DNA of 33,732 nucleotides, from NCBI GenBank assembly GCA_025923195.1, contig JAICGJ010000048.1:1-33732 (forward strand), read 5' to 3'. Position 1 is the stretch's first letter. Every line of letters begins with the position of its first letter. A program made the translations under genes and the position numbers. Shown piece by piece: positions 18,042 through 26,135 of the stretch. Origin of the DNA: Chryseolinea sp. Its GTDB lineage: Bacteria; Bacteroidota; Bacteroidia; Cytophagales; Cyclobacteriaceae. Under the pieces are notes generated by a model. That model saw only the letters and a list, made by a program, of their open reading frames with translations, did not search any database and had not been told where the DNA came from.

Positions 18042-18967
18042 AAAAAATTATTGCCATTATAACCGTAGTTGTCGTATGTACTGGTAGTTATGCCCAACAG
18101 CGTCCCATACATTCGTTATATATGTTCGATCCCCTACTGATCAATCCTGCCTATGCTGGAACGCAGGTGCAATTGAGCGGTACGGCCATCTACCGAAATC
18201 AATGGGTCAACTTTCCGGGAGCACCAAAAACTTTTACGGCAAGCGCACATTCAGGATTCCGAAAGGCGAGGGTAGGACTGGGGTTCTTGGCAGCCAATGA
18301 CCAGATTGGAATTCATAATGAAAATAGTCTCTACCTGCTTTACAGCTATAAAATTCCGCTTTCGAAGTTCGATAAGAGTTCCACCCTCTCTTTTGGGATT
18401 CAGGGCGGTTTCAATAGCCTCAAGTCCGATTTTACAAAATTGAATCCAAAGGATTTGAATGATCCATTCGCGTCGGTCGTAGAGCGAAATATGAGTTGGA
18501 ATTTTGGTGCTGGAATTTATTATAGGCACAAAAAATTCTATGCTGGCCTGTCAGTCCCCTATATATTGAACAACAAGGTCATCGATTCAGAAGACCTTTC
18601 TAGTATCGCTAAACAGTCAAGGTACTATTACCTTATGGCCGGCTATACTCACAAGGTTTCTAAAAATCTTAAGGTAGTGCCCTCTACATTGATTCGCATT
18701 CAGGAAACAGCACCCTTAAGCTTTGACGCAAACCTAGTATTCGTTATCCATGAAATGGTCGGCTTAGGAGGTTCGTATAGATTGGGAGATTCAATGGTCG
18801 GAATGTTTGAACTTCAACTGAATGACAATTTTCACGTTGGATATGCTTATGATTTTACAACCTCCGATATTCGGTTATATTCAAACGGCACGCATGAAAT
18901 CATGATCAATTATCGTATCAAAATCCCAAGTCTGCACAAAGGGATTGAATGTCCTTCTTACTGGTAG
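18038..18967 (+). CDS. PorP/SprF family type IX secretion membrane protein
   Basis: A 309-residue outer-membrane barrel protein of the PorP/SprF family. A signal peptide (cleavage near A19/Q20) is followed by the family hallmark SLYMFDPLLINPAYAGTQ and then YRNQWVNFPGAPKTFTASAH. Later strands include GLGFLAANDQIGIHNENSLY, FGIQGGFNSLKSDF, NFGAGIYYRHKKFYAGLSVP and HVGYAYDFTT. In Flavobacterium, SprF is required for secretion or surface delivery of the adhesin SprB, and PorP is a T9SS component. Here the ATG overlaps the TGA of the giant adhesin (ATGA at 18038-18041), implying translational coupling and a dedicated partner role. It is convergent with the DUF2652 gene, with only 28 bp between stops and no clear hairpin terminator. 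The symbol sprF fits by context but orthology is not proven. Confidence 0.93.
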   Translation: MKKIIAIITVVVVCTGSYAQQRPIHSLYMFDPLLINPAYAGTQVQLSGTAIYRNQWVNFPGAPKTFTASAHSGFRKARVGLGFLAANDQIGIHNENSLYLLYSYKIPLSKFDKSSTLSFGIQGGFNSLKSDFTKLNPKDLNDPFASVVERNMSWNFGAGIYYRHKKFYAGLSVPYILNNKVIDSEDLSSIAKQSRYYYLMAGYTHKVSKNLKVVPSTLIRIQETAPLSFDANLVFVIHEMVGLGGSYRLGDSMVGMFELQLNDNFHVGYAYDFTTSDIRLYSNGTHEIMINYRIKIPSLHKGIECPSYW

Positions 18968-18995
18968 CTCGTGCTGGATGGTGTGCTGGTGGGTT

Positions 18996-20075
18996 TCAGG
19001 ATGCGACAGCGGTAGGAATCCTTAATTCTTTTGCCAGGCTCTCGAGATTTTCCAGTGATTTATTAAAAGCATTAATCTTTTTCCTCTTGTCCATAATGCT
19101 GAAAATAAGTAACCCGGATAATTTTTTTTTGAGATAGAATTCAAGCGTAAGCTTCGTTCTTTTTACCGCTATCCTTTCAAGCGTATAACGTGTACAAACG
19201 GTTTTCTTTTCGTCTACTTCACTAAACTGTATCTTATAATCAGTGTATTGATAATCGATTGAGTAAATAATTACGCTTCCGCTGTCCATAATGCATCGGC
19301 ACTTCATCCCGATGCGCGGAAGGTAGTGTGTCAACTCTTCCACGGCTTTTACACCTTCCTGCCAACGGTGACGATATTTGAAATCGCCGGTGGCATGAAA
19401 AAGTGTGATGATATCAGTAGGATATTCCCGTTGAACAGAAAACATTTTTGTCATTGTATCCACGGCTGCCTGGGCGGCGGGCTCAAGTACAATTTCATTC
19501 TTTAGCTGACCAAGCTGAGCATATTGAAATGAAATCTCTCCGTTCTCAGTTTGCTTCGTGCTCGAATTCCATTCCATCCAGCCCTTGAACTTCAACGGTT
19601 CGTCTGACAAAAGATTTTGTGTAACCAGCCAGTACTCGTGCTGCGGTATGTCATTTTTGAGAAGCTGATGGGCAACAATGATATCCCTGCCAATTAGTTT
19701 TTTGAAATTCTTCACATTATAATCGGTGAATTCTCCATAATGGGTAACGACTTTCAAGGTAAGTTTAACAGCAGAAATGCAGGCCTTGCATTGACAATAA
19801 CGGCGTTGATCATAAACCATGATACTTCGGTGAAACTCCTTAAACATAATTTCAACCTGTTGATACAAGTCCTTCAATTCAGGGGGGTTCCCGAACTTGT
19901 AAAATAAGATCGCATCACCTTCAATCTCAGAAATTTCAAGGCCCAGATGGTTGGCATTAATCAGAATTTCAAGCAATTCCTGGATGATTAGCCTGCTATG
20001 GTCAATCTCCGTTTCGTGGACAAACTGTGAGAATCCACTAATGTCAGGAATAAAAAGAAGACCTTGATTTTTCAT
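18996..20075 (-). CDS. DUF2652 protein: cyclase-like fold plus C-terminal SRPBCC-like domain
   Basis: This 359-residue protein probably has two parts. Residues 5-190 match DUF2652 and, by motif, the class III nucleotide cyclase fold. LLFIPDISGF carries D11 and SEIEGDAILFY carries D54, the positions of the two metal-binding aspartates. LKVVTHYGEF corresponds to the cyclase IGIHTGEV strand. The asparagine and arginine that stabilise the transition state in true cyclases would fall at I133 and Q137 in IGRDIIVAHQL, so cyclase activity is doubtful. A CxCxxC cluster (C94, C96, C99) lies just before that strand. Residues from about 205 on resemble an SRPBCC/START-like domain (RHRWQEGVKAVEELTHYLPR). 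No signal peptide is visible; it is presumably cytoplasmic. It is divergent from the LsrG-like gene. Confidence 0.75.
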   Translation of the reverse strand: MKNQGLLFIPDISGFSQFVHETEIDHSRLIIQELLEILINANHLGLEISEIEGDAILFYKFGNPPELKDLYQQVEIMFKEFHRSIMVYDQRRYCQCKACISAVKLTLKVVTHYGEFTDYNVKNFKKLIGRDIIVAHQLLKNDIPQHEYWLVTQNLLSDEPLKFKGWMEWNSSTKQTENGEISFQYAQLGQLKNEIVLEPAAQAAVDTMTKMFSVQREYPTDIITLFHATGDFKYRHRWQEGVKAVEELTHYLPRIGMKCRCIMDSGSVIIYSIDYQYTDYKIQFSEVDEKKTVCTRYTLERIAVKRTKLTLEFYLKKKLSGLLIFSIMDKRKKINAFNKSLENLESLAKELRIPTAVAS

Positions 20076-20175
20076 TTCTGATCCAAGATACTCAACGTTG
20101 CCGATGTCGAAAGAGTTTTGATTTAATGGTTACGAACCAACGTCTGGCGCTGGTACGATTCTCCGATGGAAAAAA

Positions 20176-20207
20176 TTGCGGTATTGTTGGCTTGGATTGC
20201 TAATTTG
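20176..20207 (+). promoter_or_regulatory. Weak Bacteroidota-type promoter candidate for the LsrG/ADH pair
   Basis: TTG at 20176-20178 and TAATTTG at 20201-20207 are 22 bases apart and end 23 bases before the ATG at 20231. This resembles the Bacteroidota consensus TTTG/TAnnTTTG, but the -7 element is one base short. Support is weak. Confidence 0.22.
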
Positions 20208-20230
20208 CCCGGGTAACATAACATAATTGT

Positions 20231-20530
20231 ATGACCGCTACTTTGGTCCATGTTAAGGTGAAGCCCGAGTTTATAGAATCCTTTATCGATGCAACTCGTC
20301 AGAATCATGAGAATTCAATAAAGGAAACGGGTAATTTCCGTTTTGATATCCTTCAGGATATGACCGATCCTGCAAAATTTATTTTGTACGAGGTCTATGA
20401 TTCGGAGCAAGCTGCCATAGCACATAAGCAAACTGAACATTATATCGTTTGGCGCGACAGGGTGGCAAACTGGATGGCAGGGCCCCGCGAAGGGATAAAA
20501 CACTCACTCCTATTTCCCCGAGGGAACTGA
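20231..20530 (+). CDS. Antibiotic biosynthesis monooxygenase (ABM), LsrG-like
   Basis: A 99-residue single-domain dimeric ferredoxin-like protein of the ABM superfamily, close in layout to LsrG/YgiN-type proteins. The pattern is TATLVHVKVKPEFIESFIDA, then NHENSIKETGNFRFDILQD, then FILYEVYDSEQAAIAHKQT and HYIVWRDRVANWMAGPR. LsrG isomerises phospho-AI-2, and other family members are cofactor-free quinol monooxygenases; sequence alone does not separate these. The histidines in the HK..EHY segment are typical of the active-site region. The alcohol dehydrogenase start is one base after its stop, so the two are almost certainly co-transcribed and may act on one substrate series. There is no lsr transporter or lsrK nearby, which weakens an AI-2 role. 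Confidence 0.88.
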   Translation: MTATLVHVKVKPEFIESFIDATRQNHENSIKETGNFRFDILQDMTDPAKFILYEVYDSEQAAIAHKQTEHYIVWRDRVANWMAGPREGIKHSLLFPRGN

Positions 20531-20531
20531 A

Positions 20532-21704
20532 ATGAAGGACGTGTTCAATTTGGCACCTATGCCCGTGTTGCATTTTGGGCAGGGCAAGATTTCTGTATTG
20601 TCTGCGGCCATAAAAACGTATGGGTCAAGATTTCTTCTTGTTTCAGGAACAAGATCCTTGGTAACATCAACTCATTTTGAAAAGTTGTTAAGAGAGTTCG
20701 ACGCGGCCAAACTGACATTTGAGCATTTTATGGTTAGGAGTGAACCAACGCCATGGATAGTGGACGAAGGTGTGCAGAGTGTTTTGCGCTTCAGCCCCGA
20801 TGTTGTCGTGGCTATTGGCGGAGGTAGTGTGCTGGATGCGGGTAAAGCAATTTCAGCCATGATCCCTTTGAATGAGCCGGTCAAAAACTATTTGGAGGGC
20901 GTCGGTACCAAACCAATGCATCCGGGTTTGAAGGTCCCATTTATCGCGGTTCCCACGACAGCGGGCACGGGGAGCGAGGCTGCAAGGAACGCCGTGCTCT
21001 CAGAGACCGGACCAAATGGGTATAAGCGGTCGCTACGCCACAACAATTTCGTTTCAAATATTGCCATAGTCGATCCCATTCTTTCACTGTCGTGCCCACC
21101 TTCCACCACCGCAGCGAGTGGAATGGACGCATTTACCCAGTTGCTGGAATCTTATCTTTCATGTGCCGGAAATCCTATCACCGATGCGCTTGCGAACCAA
21201 GGATTAAAGCACGTCGCACCATCCCTTCTAACAGCTTTCAAGGATCCGGAAAACTTAGTTGCACGTACAGGCATGGCGTTGGGTGCTTACTTATCAGGTG
21301 TAACATTGACAAATGCGGGGTTGGGCATTGTGCACGGTTTTGCGTCTTCAATCGGCGGATTTTTCCCGATTGCTCATGGCGTCATTTGCAGCTCGTTAAT
21401 GGCCCCAGCCAATAAATTGACGGTCAGAAAGCTGCGATCAATAGATGACGGGAAAAGTCTGAACAAATATGCTAACGTTGGGAAGATCTTGACTACTCAG
21501 GAAGGGCATGGACGGGACTACTATATTGATCTGCTGCTGAGTACCCTGGAAACCTGGACCGCAGAAATGAATATTCCGAAGCTGAGTCAGGGTGGTGTTT
21601 CTTCGAAAGACTTTGAACGAATTGTGAATACCACCGAAAATAAGAATAACCCGGTAGCTTTAACGCCGGAAGAAATGCTCGAAGTTCTCGAAATGGCAAC
21701 CTAG
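20532..21704 (+). CDS. Iron-containing alcohol dehydrogenase
   Basis: A 390-residue group III (Fe-type) alcohol dehydrogenase, NAD(P)-dependent, normal length. The nucleotide-binding loop is VVVAIGGGSVLDAGKAI, followed by the family segment PTTAGTGSEA. Metal-site residues by alignment to FucO-type enzymes are D199, H268 (GIVHGF) and H282 (IAHGV). The usual second ligand of the D-x-x-x-H motif is Q203 (GMDAFTQLLESY), a variant I recall in other annotated family members. The substrate may be a short-chain alcohol, aldehyde or lactaldehyde and cannot be assigned. It follows the ABM gene by one base. Downstream there is a 234-bp gap to the histidine kinase, so the signalling genes probably form a separate transcription unit. 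Confidence 0.93.
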   Translation: MKDVFNLAPMPVLHFGQGKISVLSAAIKTYGSRFLLVSGTRSLVTSTHFEKLLREFDAAKLTFEHFMVRSEPTPWIVDEGVQSVLRFSPDVVVAIGGGSVLDAGKAISAMIPLNEPVKNYLEGVGTKPMHPGLKVPFIAVPTTAGTGSEAARNAVLSETGPNGYKRSLRHNNFVSNIAIVDPILSLSCPPSTTAASGMDAFTQLLESYLSCAGNPITDALANQGLKHVAPSLLTAFKDPENLVARTGMALGAYLSGVTLTNAGLGIVHGFASSIGGFFPIAHGVICSSLMAPANKLTVRKLRSIDDGKSLNKYANVGKILTTQEGHGRDYYIDLLLSTLETWTAEMNIPKLSQGGVSSKDFERIVNTTENKNNPVALTPEEMLEVLEMAT

Positions 21705-21868
21705 CGTTGCCGAAAAAAGGAATTTTACAATCAATTTAAATTTCTGTTAGCCGTTCTTTTCTAAAGTAAGTGTTGGGTTAATGTTGTTTCTTTGCAAAAA
21801 CATTCGAACGCTATAGAAGTCGAGAGTCCTTGAAATCTCAACATCGACTGGGCAGATAACCAACATTC

Positions 21869-21895
21869 TTTACCTGGGTTAAGTAATATGGAGTC
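21869..21895 (+). promoter_or_regulatory. Twin leader element, copy 1
   Basis: Positions 21869-21895 match 24218-24244 at 23 of 27 bases. The core is TTTACCTG, one variable base, GTTAAG, three mostly variable bases, TATGG, one variable base and GTC. The ATG inside it (21888) is in frame with the kinase gene, 17 codons before the start I prefer. The role could be a shared translation-initiation region or a protein or RNA binding site. Confidence 0.4.
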
Positions 21896-21938
21896 GGAGA
21901 CCAGTATATCAAGATTACCTGGATGTAAAGGCCGCCAT

Positions 21939-23942
21939 ATGAAAAAAAAGACGCTTTTGACTACGATCATTCTTTTTTCAATGGCGGCGCCCGTATTTGC
22001 CCAGCCGAATAACCCGTCTGCTATTAGCTGGATTTTCGTGGCTGAATGCGTCCTTATCGGTATTTGCCTTATTAGTTTGCCCATGATACTGCGGCGGACG
22101 GTTTTAGGAATCAGGGAACCAAGGCCTCAAAGACTTCTGACAATCACGCTTATGGTCTTCATAGGGTCAACGAGCCTTACGTACCTGACAGACGCGGTTC
22201 GTTACTGGTCTTATGCTGACCTTACCGCCGTCGTGTTAAGGATGATTGGAGCAGTAACGTTGTTGACTTTTGTTATAACCTTGATCCGTTCTCGTGGGAG
22301 AGTATTGCAGTCGGACGAATCGAAGGGGCTGGAAAAGCTTGTGTCCGAACGAACGTCAGCATTGAGTGAACTGAACCAACGGCTTCAACTCGAAATAGAA
22401 AGTCGAAAACAGGCCGAAAAGGAGGTGTCAAAACGTGAAAAACGGTTTCGAGCTTTGATTGAAAATATTTCAGACGGAATCGTCCTGAATGACGAAAATA
22501 CAATTGTCCTATATCAAAGCCCATCTGTTACACGTATCCTGGGATATACATTTGAGGAACGTCAGCAAAAACCGGTTTTGAATTACGTCCATGAGGACGA
22601 TAAGCCCTCATTCTTGAAGCTTTACGACGAGCTTGCGTCGCAACCTGGCAAGCCTCTGCATTTCCAGTTTCGCTTTAGGCATAAAAATGGACATTACATT
22701 TGGCTCGAGGGTGTCGTGACGAATCTGCTGCATGATAGAAACGTAAATGGATATGTCGCGAATTACCGCGATATCTCAGAGCGCAAAGCAGCAGAGGAAT
22801 CTTTGAGGCAGGAACGCTATTTATTGAGAACACTCATCGACAACATTCCGGACTACATTTACATAAAGGATACTTCACTTCGTCATATCGTCAATAACAA
22901 AGCAAACGTTCAATTGATTGGTGCCGCCACAGAAGCCGAGACCATCGGAAAGACCGTAATGGACTATTTTGACAAGGAGATTGCAGAACAGTTTATGGAG
23001 GCTGATCGCAAGGTACTTTCCTCTGGAAAACCGGTTCTTGATGTGGAAGAAAAAATAGTCGGGCATAACAATGAAATCCGCTGGCTATTGACGTCCAAAA
23101 TTCCATTGATTGAACAAAACGACGTTGTTGGGCTCATAGGCATAAGTCGCGATATCACAGAGCAAAAAAATGCCGAGACCGTACTGAAGGAATTAAATAA
23201 CTCCCTGGCGCACCAGGCATCGAAACTCGCTGCGTCGAATGCAGAATTAGAAAGATTTGCATACGTCGCCTCCCATGACCTCCAGGAACCCTTGCGGATG
23301 GTAAGGAGCTTTCTTCAGCTTTTGAAAAAGAAATGCGCCGATCAGTTCGATGAGGAATCTCATCAATATGTTGATTTTGCCGTCGAAGGCGCGGAGCGAA
23401 TGAAACAACTCATCACAGATCTGCTGGAGTATTCGCGGGTGGGTGTCGTGCAGGAACGATTAGACACTGTAGATATGAATGAAACGGTGCTAAGGACATT
23501 GGAGACATTGCGCGACATTATAGGAATCACCGGCGCTACTATCAAAGTAGGCGAGTTGCCGGCTGTATTGGGAGTAAGAGCCCAACTTGGACAAGTCATG
23601 CAGAATTTACTCAGCAATGCAATCAAATATCGAGGTCAAGCTGCTCCGGAAATTGTCATCGGCGGGGTTGAAGAGCCAACACACTGGAAATTCTACGTTT
23701 CTGACAATGGGATGGGTATCGATCCCCGGTTCTTTGATAAGATTTTTGTGATCTTTCAACGCCTGCATAATGAAAGTGAGACAAAAGGCACAGGAATAGG
23801 TCTCGCGATATGCAAGAAAATTGTTGAGTCCCATGGCGGCAAAATCTGGGTCGAATCCACCCCGGAAGTCGGGAGCACTTTTCATTTTACGATCAGCAAA
23901 CGAACACAACCATACAGCAAAAATTCGTCTGCTGTCAGCTGA
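21939..23942 (+). CDS. Membrane-associated PAS-PAS sensor histidine kinase
   Basis: With the start at 21939 the protein has 667 residues. MKKKTLLTTIILFSMAAPVF gives a clean signal peptide, and AAAGG lies 8 bases upstream. An in-frame ATG at 21888 (684 aa) is the alternative and coincides with the twin leader element. After the signal peptide come three hydrophobic segments (about 29-50, 66-83 and 95-115), a short coiled coil, and two PAS/PAC domains (about 169-290 and 297-405, ending in YRDISERKAAEE and SRDITEQKNAE). HisKA is marked by the phosphoacceptor H446 in YVASHDLQEPLRMV. HATPase_c has QNLLSNAIKYRG, SDNGMGIDPRFFDKIF and GTGIGLAICKKIVESHGG. The phytochrome-like HDLQEP box is frequent in Bacteroidota kinases. 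It heads the phosphorelay cluster; its signal is unknown. Confidence 0.92.
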   Translation: MKKKTLLTTIILFSMAAPVFAQPNNPSAISWIFVAECVLIGICLISLPMILRRTVLGIREPRPQRLLTITLMVFIGSTSLTYLTDAVRYWSYADLTAVVLRMIGAVTLLTFVITLIRSRGRVLQSDESKGLEKLVSERTSALSELNQRLQLEIESRKQAEKEVSKREKRFRALIENISDGIVLNDENTIVLYQSPSVTRILGYTFEERQQKPVLNYVHEDDKPSFLKLYDELASQPGKPLHFQFRFRHKNGHYIWLEGVVTNLLHDRNVNGYVANYRDISERKAAEESLRQERYLLRTLIDNIPDYIYIKDTSLRHIVNNKANVQLIGAATEAETIGKTVMDYFDKEIAEQFMEADRKVLSSGKPVLDVEEKIVGHNNEIRWLLTSKIPLIEQNDVVGLIGISRDITEQKNAETVLKELNNSLAHQASKLAASNAELERFAYVASHDLQEPLRMVRSFLQLLKKKCADQFDEESHQYVDFAVEGAERMKQLITDLLEYSRVGVVQERLDTVDMNETVLRTLETLRDIIGITGATIKVGELPAVLGVRAQLGQVMQNLLSNAIKYRGQAAPEIVIGGVEEPTHWKFYVSDNGMGIDPRFFDKIFVIFQRLHNESETKGTGIGLAICKKIVESHGGKIWVESTPEVGSTFHFTISKRTQPYSKNSSAVS

Positions 23943-24236
23943 TCAATTTTTCAGTTTATACTAAAATCTTAGGTTAATTGTCAACGTACTTTTGACGGCA
24001 AAAAGAAAGACTTTTACTCCAAAAAAGTTTGGAAATTTCGCAGTAACCCGATTAACGGGGTTAAAAAGTTGTCCGGAAGGCAAACATTTAAAGTTGTAGG
24101 GAATATCAAACCATCATGGCCATAAGCCATTCCCGGCGCACAGGATAGTTGTTTGTAAATTATGCGGGCATAGTTCCGCCGTGGCGACTACACAGAACCC
24201 CCAAAGGAAGCGGATAGTTTACCTGAGTTAAGCATT
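23943..24236. other. 294-bp gap between the two kinase genes
   Basis: No gene was seen. TACTTTTG at 23987-23994 matches the Bacteroidota -7 consensus TAnnTTTG exactly but has no good -33 TTTG at the expected distance. A 6-bp perfect stem, TAACCC/GGGTTA (24044-24049 with 24058-24063), is followed by A-rich rather than T-rich DNA, so it is not a convincing terminator. The second twin leader element closes the gap. Confidence 0.4.
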
Positions 24237-24244
24237 ATGGTGTC
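24218..24244 (+). promoter_or_regulatory. Twin leader element, copy 2
   Basis: This is the partner of 21869-21895. TTTACCTG begins exactly 19 bases before the ATG at 24237, the same distance as in copy 1. Because the receiver domain begins at once after this ATG, the start of this gene is well fixed, which lends weight to the element being tied to translation initiation. The only purine-rich Shine-Dalgarno-like stretch, AAAGGAAG, lies about 30 bases upstream, too far to be typical. Confidence 0.4.
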
Positions 24245-26135
24245 TTTGAAACCCAGAATTTTAATAGTGGAAGATAATGCCGGAGACCTTTTTCTGGTAA
24301 AGGAATTTCTAAAAAGGACTTCGTTGCCTGACTTTGAAATCCTGCATGCGGCATCCCTGACCCAGGCCATAATCCTGCTAAAAACCAATACATTCAGGCT
24401 CATTCTGCTGGATTTGTTTCTCACTGATAGTGAGGGTCTTGAGACTTTCGAAAGGGTCTATCCCTTATCATCCTCTGCGCCTGTGATCGTCTTGACTGGG
24501 TTAATTGATGAAAATATTACCGCCGAAACGCTAAAGAAAGGCGCCCAGGACTATCTGTTAAAGGGACGCTATGATAAGAATCTTTTGGAAAAAACAATAC
24601 GGTACGCGATTGAACGCAAGCAAAATCAACAGTTGTTAAAGCAGTCGGAGGAGGAATACAAACTATTGTTTGAAAACAATCCCGTTCCGATGTGGGCCTA
24701 TGATATCAAAACTCAGCGCATTCTAATGGTCAACGCATCGGCTATACTATATTATGGAATCTGCCGTGATGAATTTTCCAGCCTGACGATCCAGGATATA
24801 TTACCTCCCGAAGGCGTACGCGAATCGTTGGAAACAAATGGTTTGCATAAGACCGGACCATGGCGCTACAAGCGCAAGGATAATTCAGTGCTCTATACTG
24901 AGATCGTGTCGCACGACATCAGGCTTGGGGGCATCGAATCCAGGATAGTCGCAGTATATGACGTAACGGAACGCACGAAAGTTGAAGGCTATTTACGGTT
25001 ACTCGAATCTGTAATTACAAATGCAAATGATGCGGTATTGGTGACCGAGGCTCAGTCGGTTGATGCAGAAGGCCCCTGCATCGTATATGTCAATGAGGCC
25101 TTTACGACAATGACAGGCTACTCAGCGGACGAAGTAATGGGTAAAACACCGCGGATACTCCAGGGACCCAAGACAGATCGGACTGAGTTGAGGCGAATCC
25201 GCGAAGCGCTATTGAAACAGGAAACAATCGAAGTTGAAATAATAAACTATAAAAGGAATGGAGATGAATACTGGGCAAATTTTACAATCGTGCCCGTGGG
25301 AGATAAGGACGGAATATTAACCCATTTTGTGGCAATCCAACGGGATGTCACAGCGCGTAAGCGGCAAGAAGAAATGATCCGCGAAAAGCTCGAGAGACAG
25401 GTAAAGGAAAGAACCCGGGAATTAAATGAGGCATTGAGCAAAGAAAAGGAATTGGTTGAGTTAAAAAGCAAGTTCGTAGCGATCGCGTCTCACGAGTTCA
25501 GAACACCTCTGGCGACCATTAACTTCGCGGCAAACTACCTGCGAGATTACTTGGACAAGCTTCAGCCCTCAGACATCGTAAAAAAGCTGGAGAGCATCGA
25601 AAAACAAGTGAAGCATATGACGTTCCTTTTGGACGATGTGTTGACATTGGGTAAAAGTGAGTCCGGGAAAACAAAAGTTGTTGCCCGAAAAATTGATATC
25701 CATGATTTCTTCAAAAAAATTGTGGAAGAGGTTTTGTACAGCACCAAGTCAACACACACCGTGATGTTTACATTCGACAGCGAAGTGCGGGAGGTAAAAA
25801 TTGATGAAAAGCTCCTGCGCAATGTGTTTATCAATCTGTTGAGCAATGCGATTAAGTTTTCCCCTGAGTCATCCGAAGTATCACTCAGTGTTCGCGCAGA
25901 AAATGGTCAACTTAGAATTTCCGTGACGGATAAAGGCGTTGGAATCCCCGCAAATGAATTTGATAAAATTTTTGATCCTTTTCATCGAGGCTCGAATGCA
26001 GGAGCTATCCAGGGCTCAGGCCTTGGGTTATCTATAGTCAAGAAGGCGGTAGAACTGTTGGAGGGTGAACTGAACTTCAAGAGTGAGATTGGAAAAGGGT
26101 CTGAGTTTACAGTGGGTCTTAAGATTAGTGCATGA
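24237..26135 (+). CDS. Receiver-PAS-PAS-histidine kinase
   Basis: This 632-residue soluble protein starts with a complete receiver domain: acidic pair E12-D13 in ILIVEDNAGD, phosphoacceptor D59 in LILLDLFLTD, the threonine in IVLTGL, and the lysine in YLLKGRYD. PAS 1 (about 137-255) and PAS 2 (about 260-385) follow. PAS 2 has the LOV-like string GKTPRILQGPKTD, but P305 occupies the place of the photoactive cysteine. A coiled coil (about 385-412) leads to HisKA with H419 in IASHEFRTPLATINF. HATPase_c follows with INLLSNAIKFSPES, TDKGVGIPANEFDKIFDPF and GSGLGLSIVKKAVELLEG. An N-terminal receiver on a kinase suggests the kinase is itself controlled by phosphorylation from another kinase, such as the upstream one (inference). 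The stop overlaps the next ATG (ATGA). Confidence 0.93.
   Translation: MVSLKPRILIVEDNAGDLFLVKEFLKRTSLPDFEILHAASLTQAIILLKTNTFRLILLDLFLTDSEGLETFERVYPLSSSAPVIVLTGLIDENITAETLKKGAQDYLLKGRYDKNLLEKTIRYAIERKQNQQLLKQSEEEYKLLFENNPVPMWAYDIKTQRILMVNASAILYYGICRDEFSSLTIQDILPPEGVRESLETNGLHKTGPWRYKRKDNSVLYTEIVSHDIRLGGIESRIVAVYDVTERTKVEGYLRLLESVITNANDAVLVTEAQSVDAEGPCIVYVNEAFTTMTGYSADEVMGKTPRILQGPKTDRTELRRIREALLKQETIEVEIINYKRNGDEYWANFTIVPVGDKDGILTHFVAIQRDVTARKRQEEMIREKLERQVKERTRELNEALSKEKELVELKSKFVAIASHEFRTPLATINFAANYLRDYLDKLQPSDIVKKLESIEKQVKHMTFLLDDVLTLGKSESGKTKVVARKIDIHDFFKKIVEEVLYSTKSTHTVMFTFDSEVREVKIDEKLLRNVFINLLSNAIKFSPESSEVSLSVRAENGQLRISVTDKGVGIPANEFDKIFDPFHRGSNAGAIQGSGLGLSIVKKAVELLEGELNFKSEIGKGSEFTVGLKISA

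Noticed and set aside
18038-18967. Assignment as the core T9SS component PorP
   Set aside because: The family includes many paralogs; the overlap with the adhesin gene favours an SprF-like dedicated partner, and core por/gld genes are not in the window.
24044-24063. Hairpin TAACCC/GGGTTA as a terminator of the first kinase gene
   Set aside because: The stem is only 6 bp and is followed by A residues, not a T run; it lies 100 bp after the stop.
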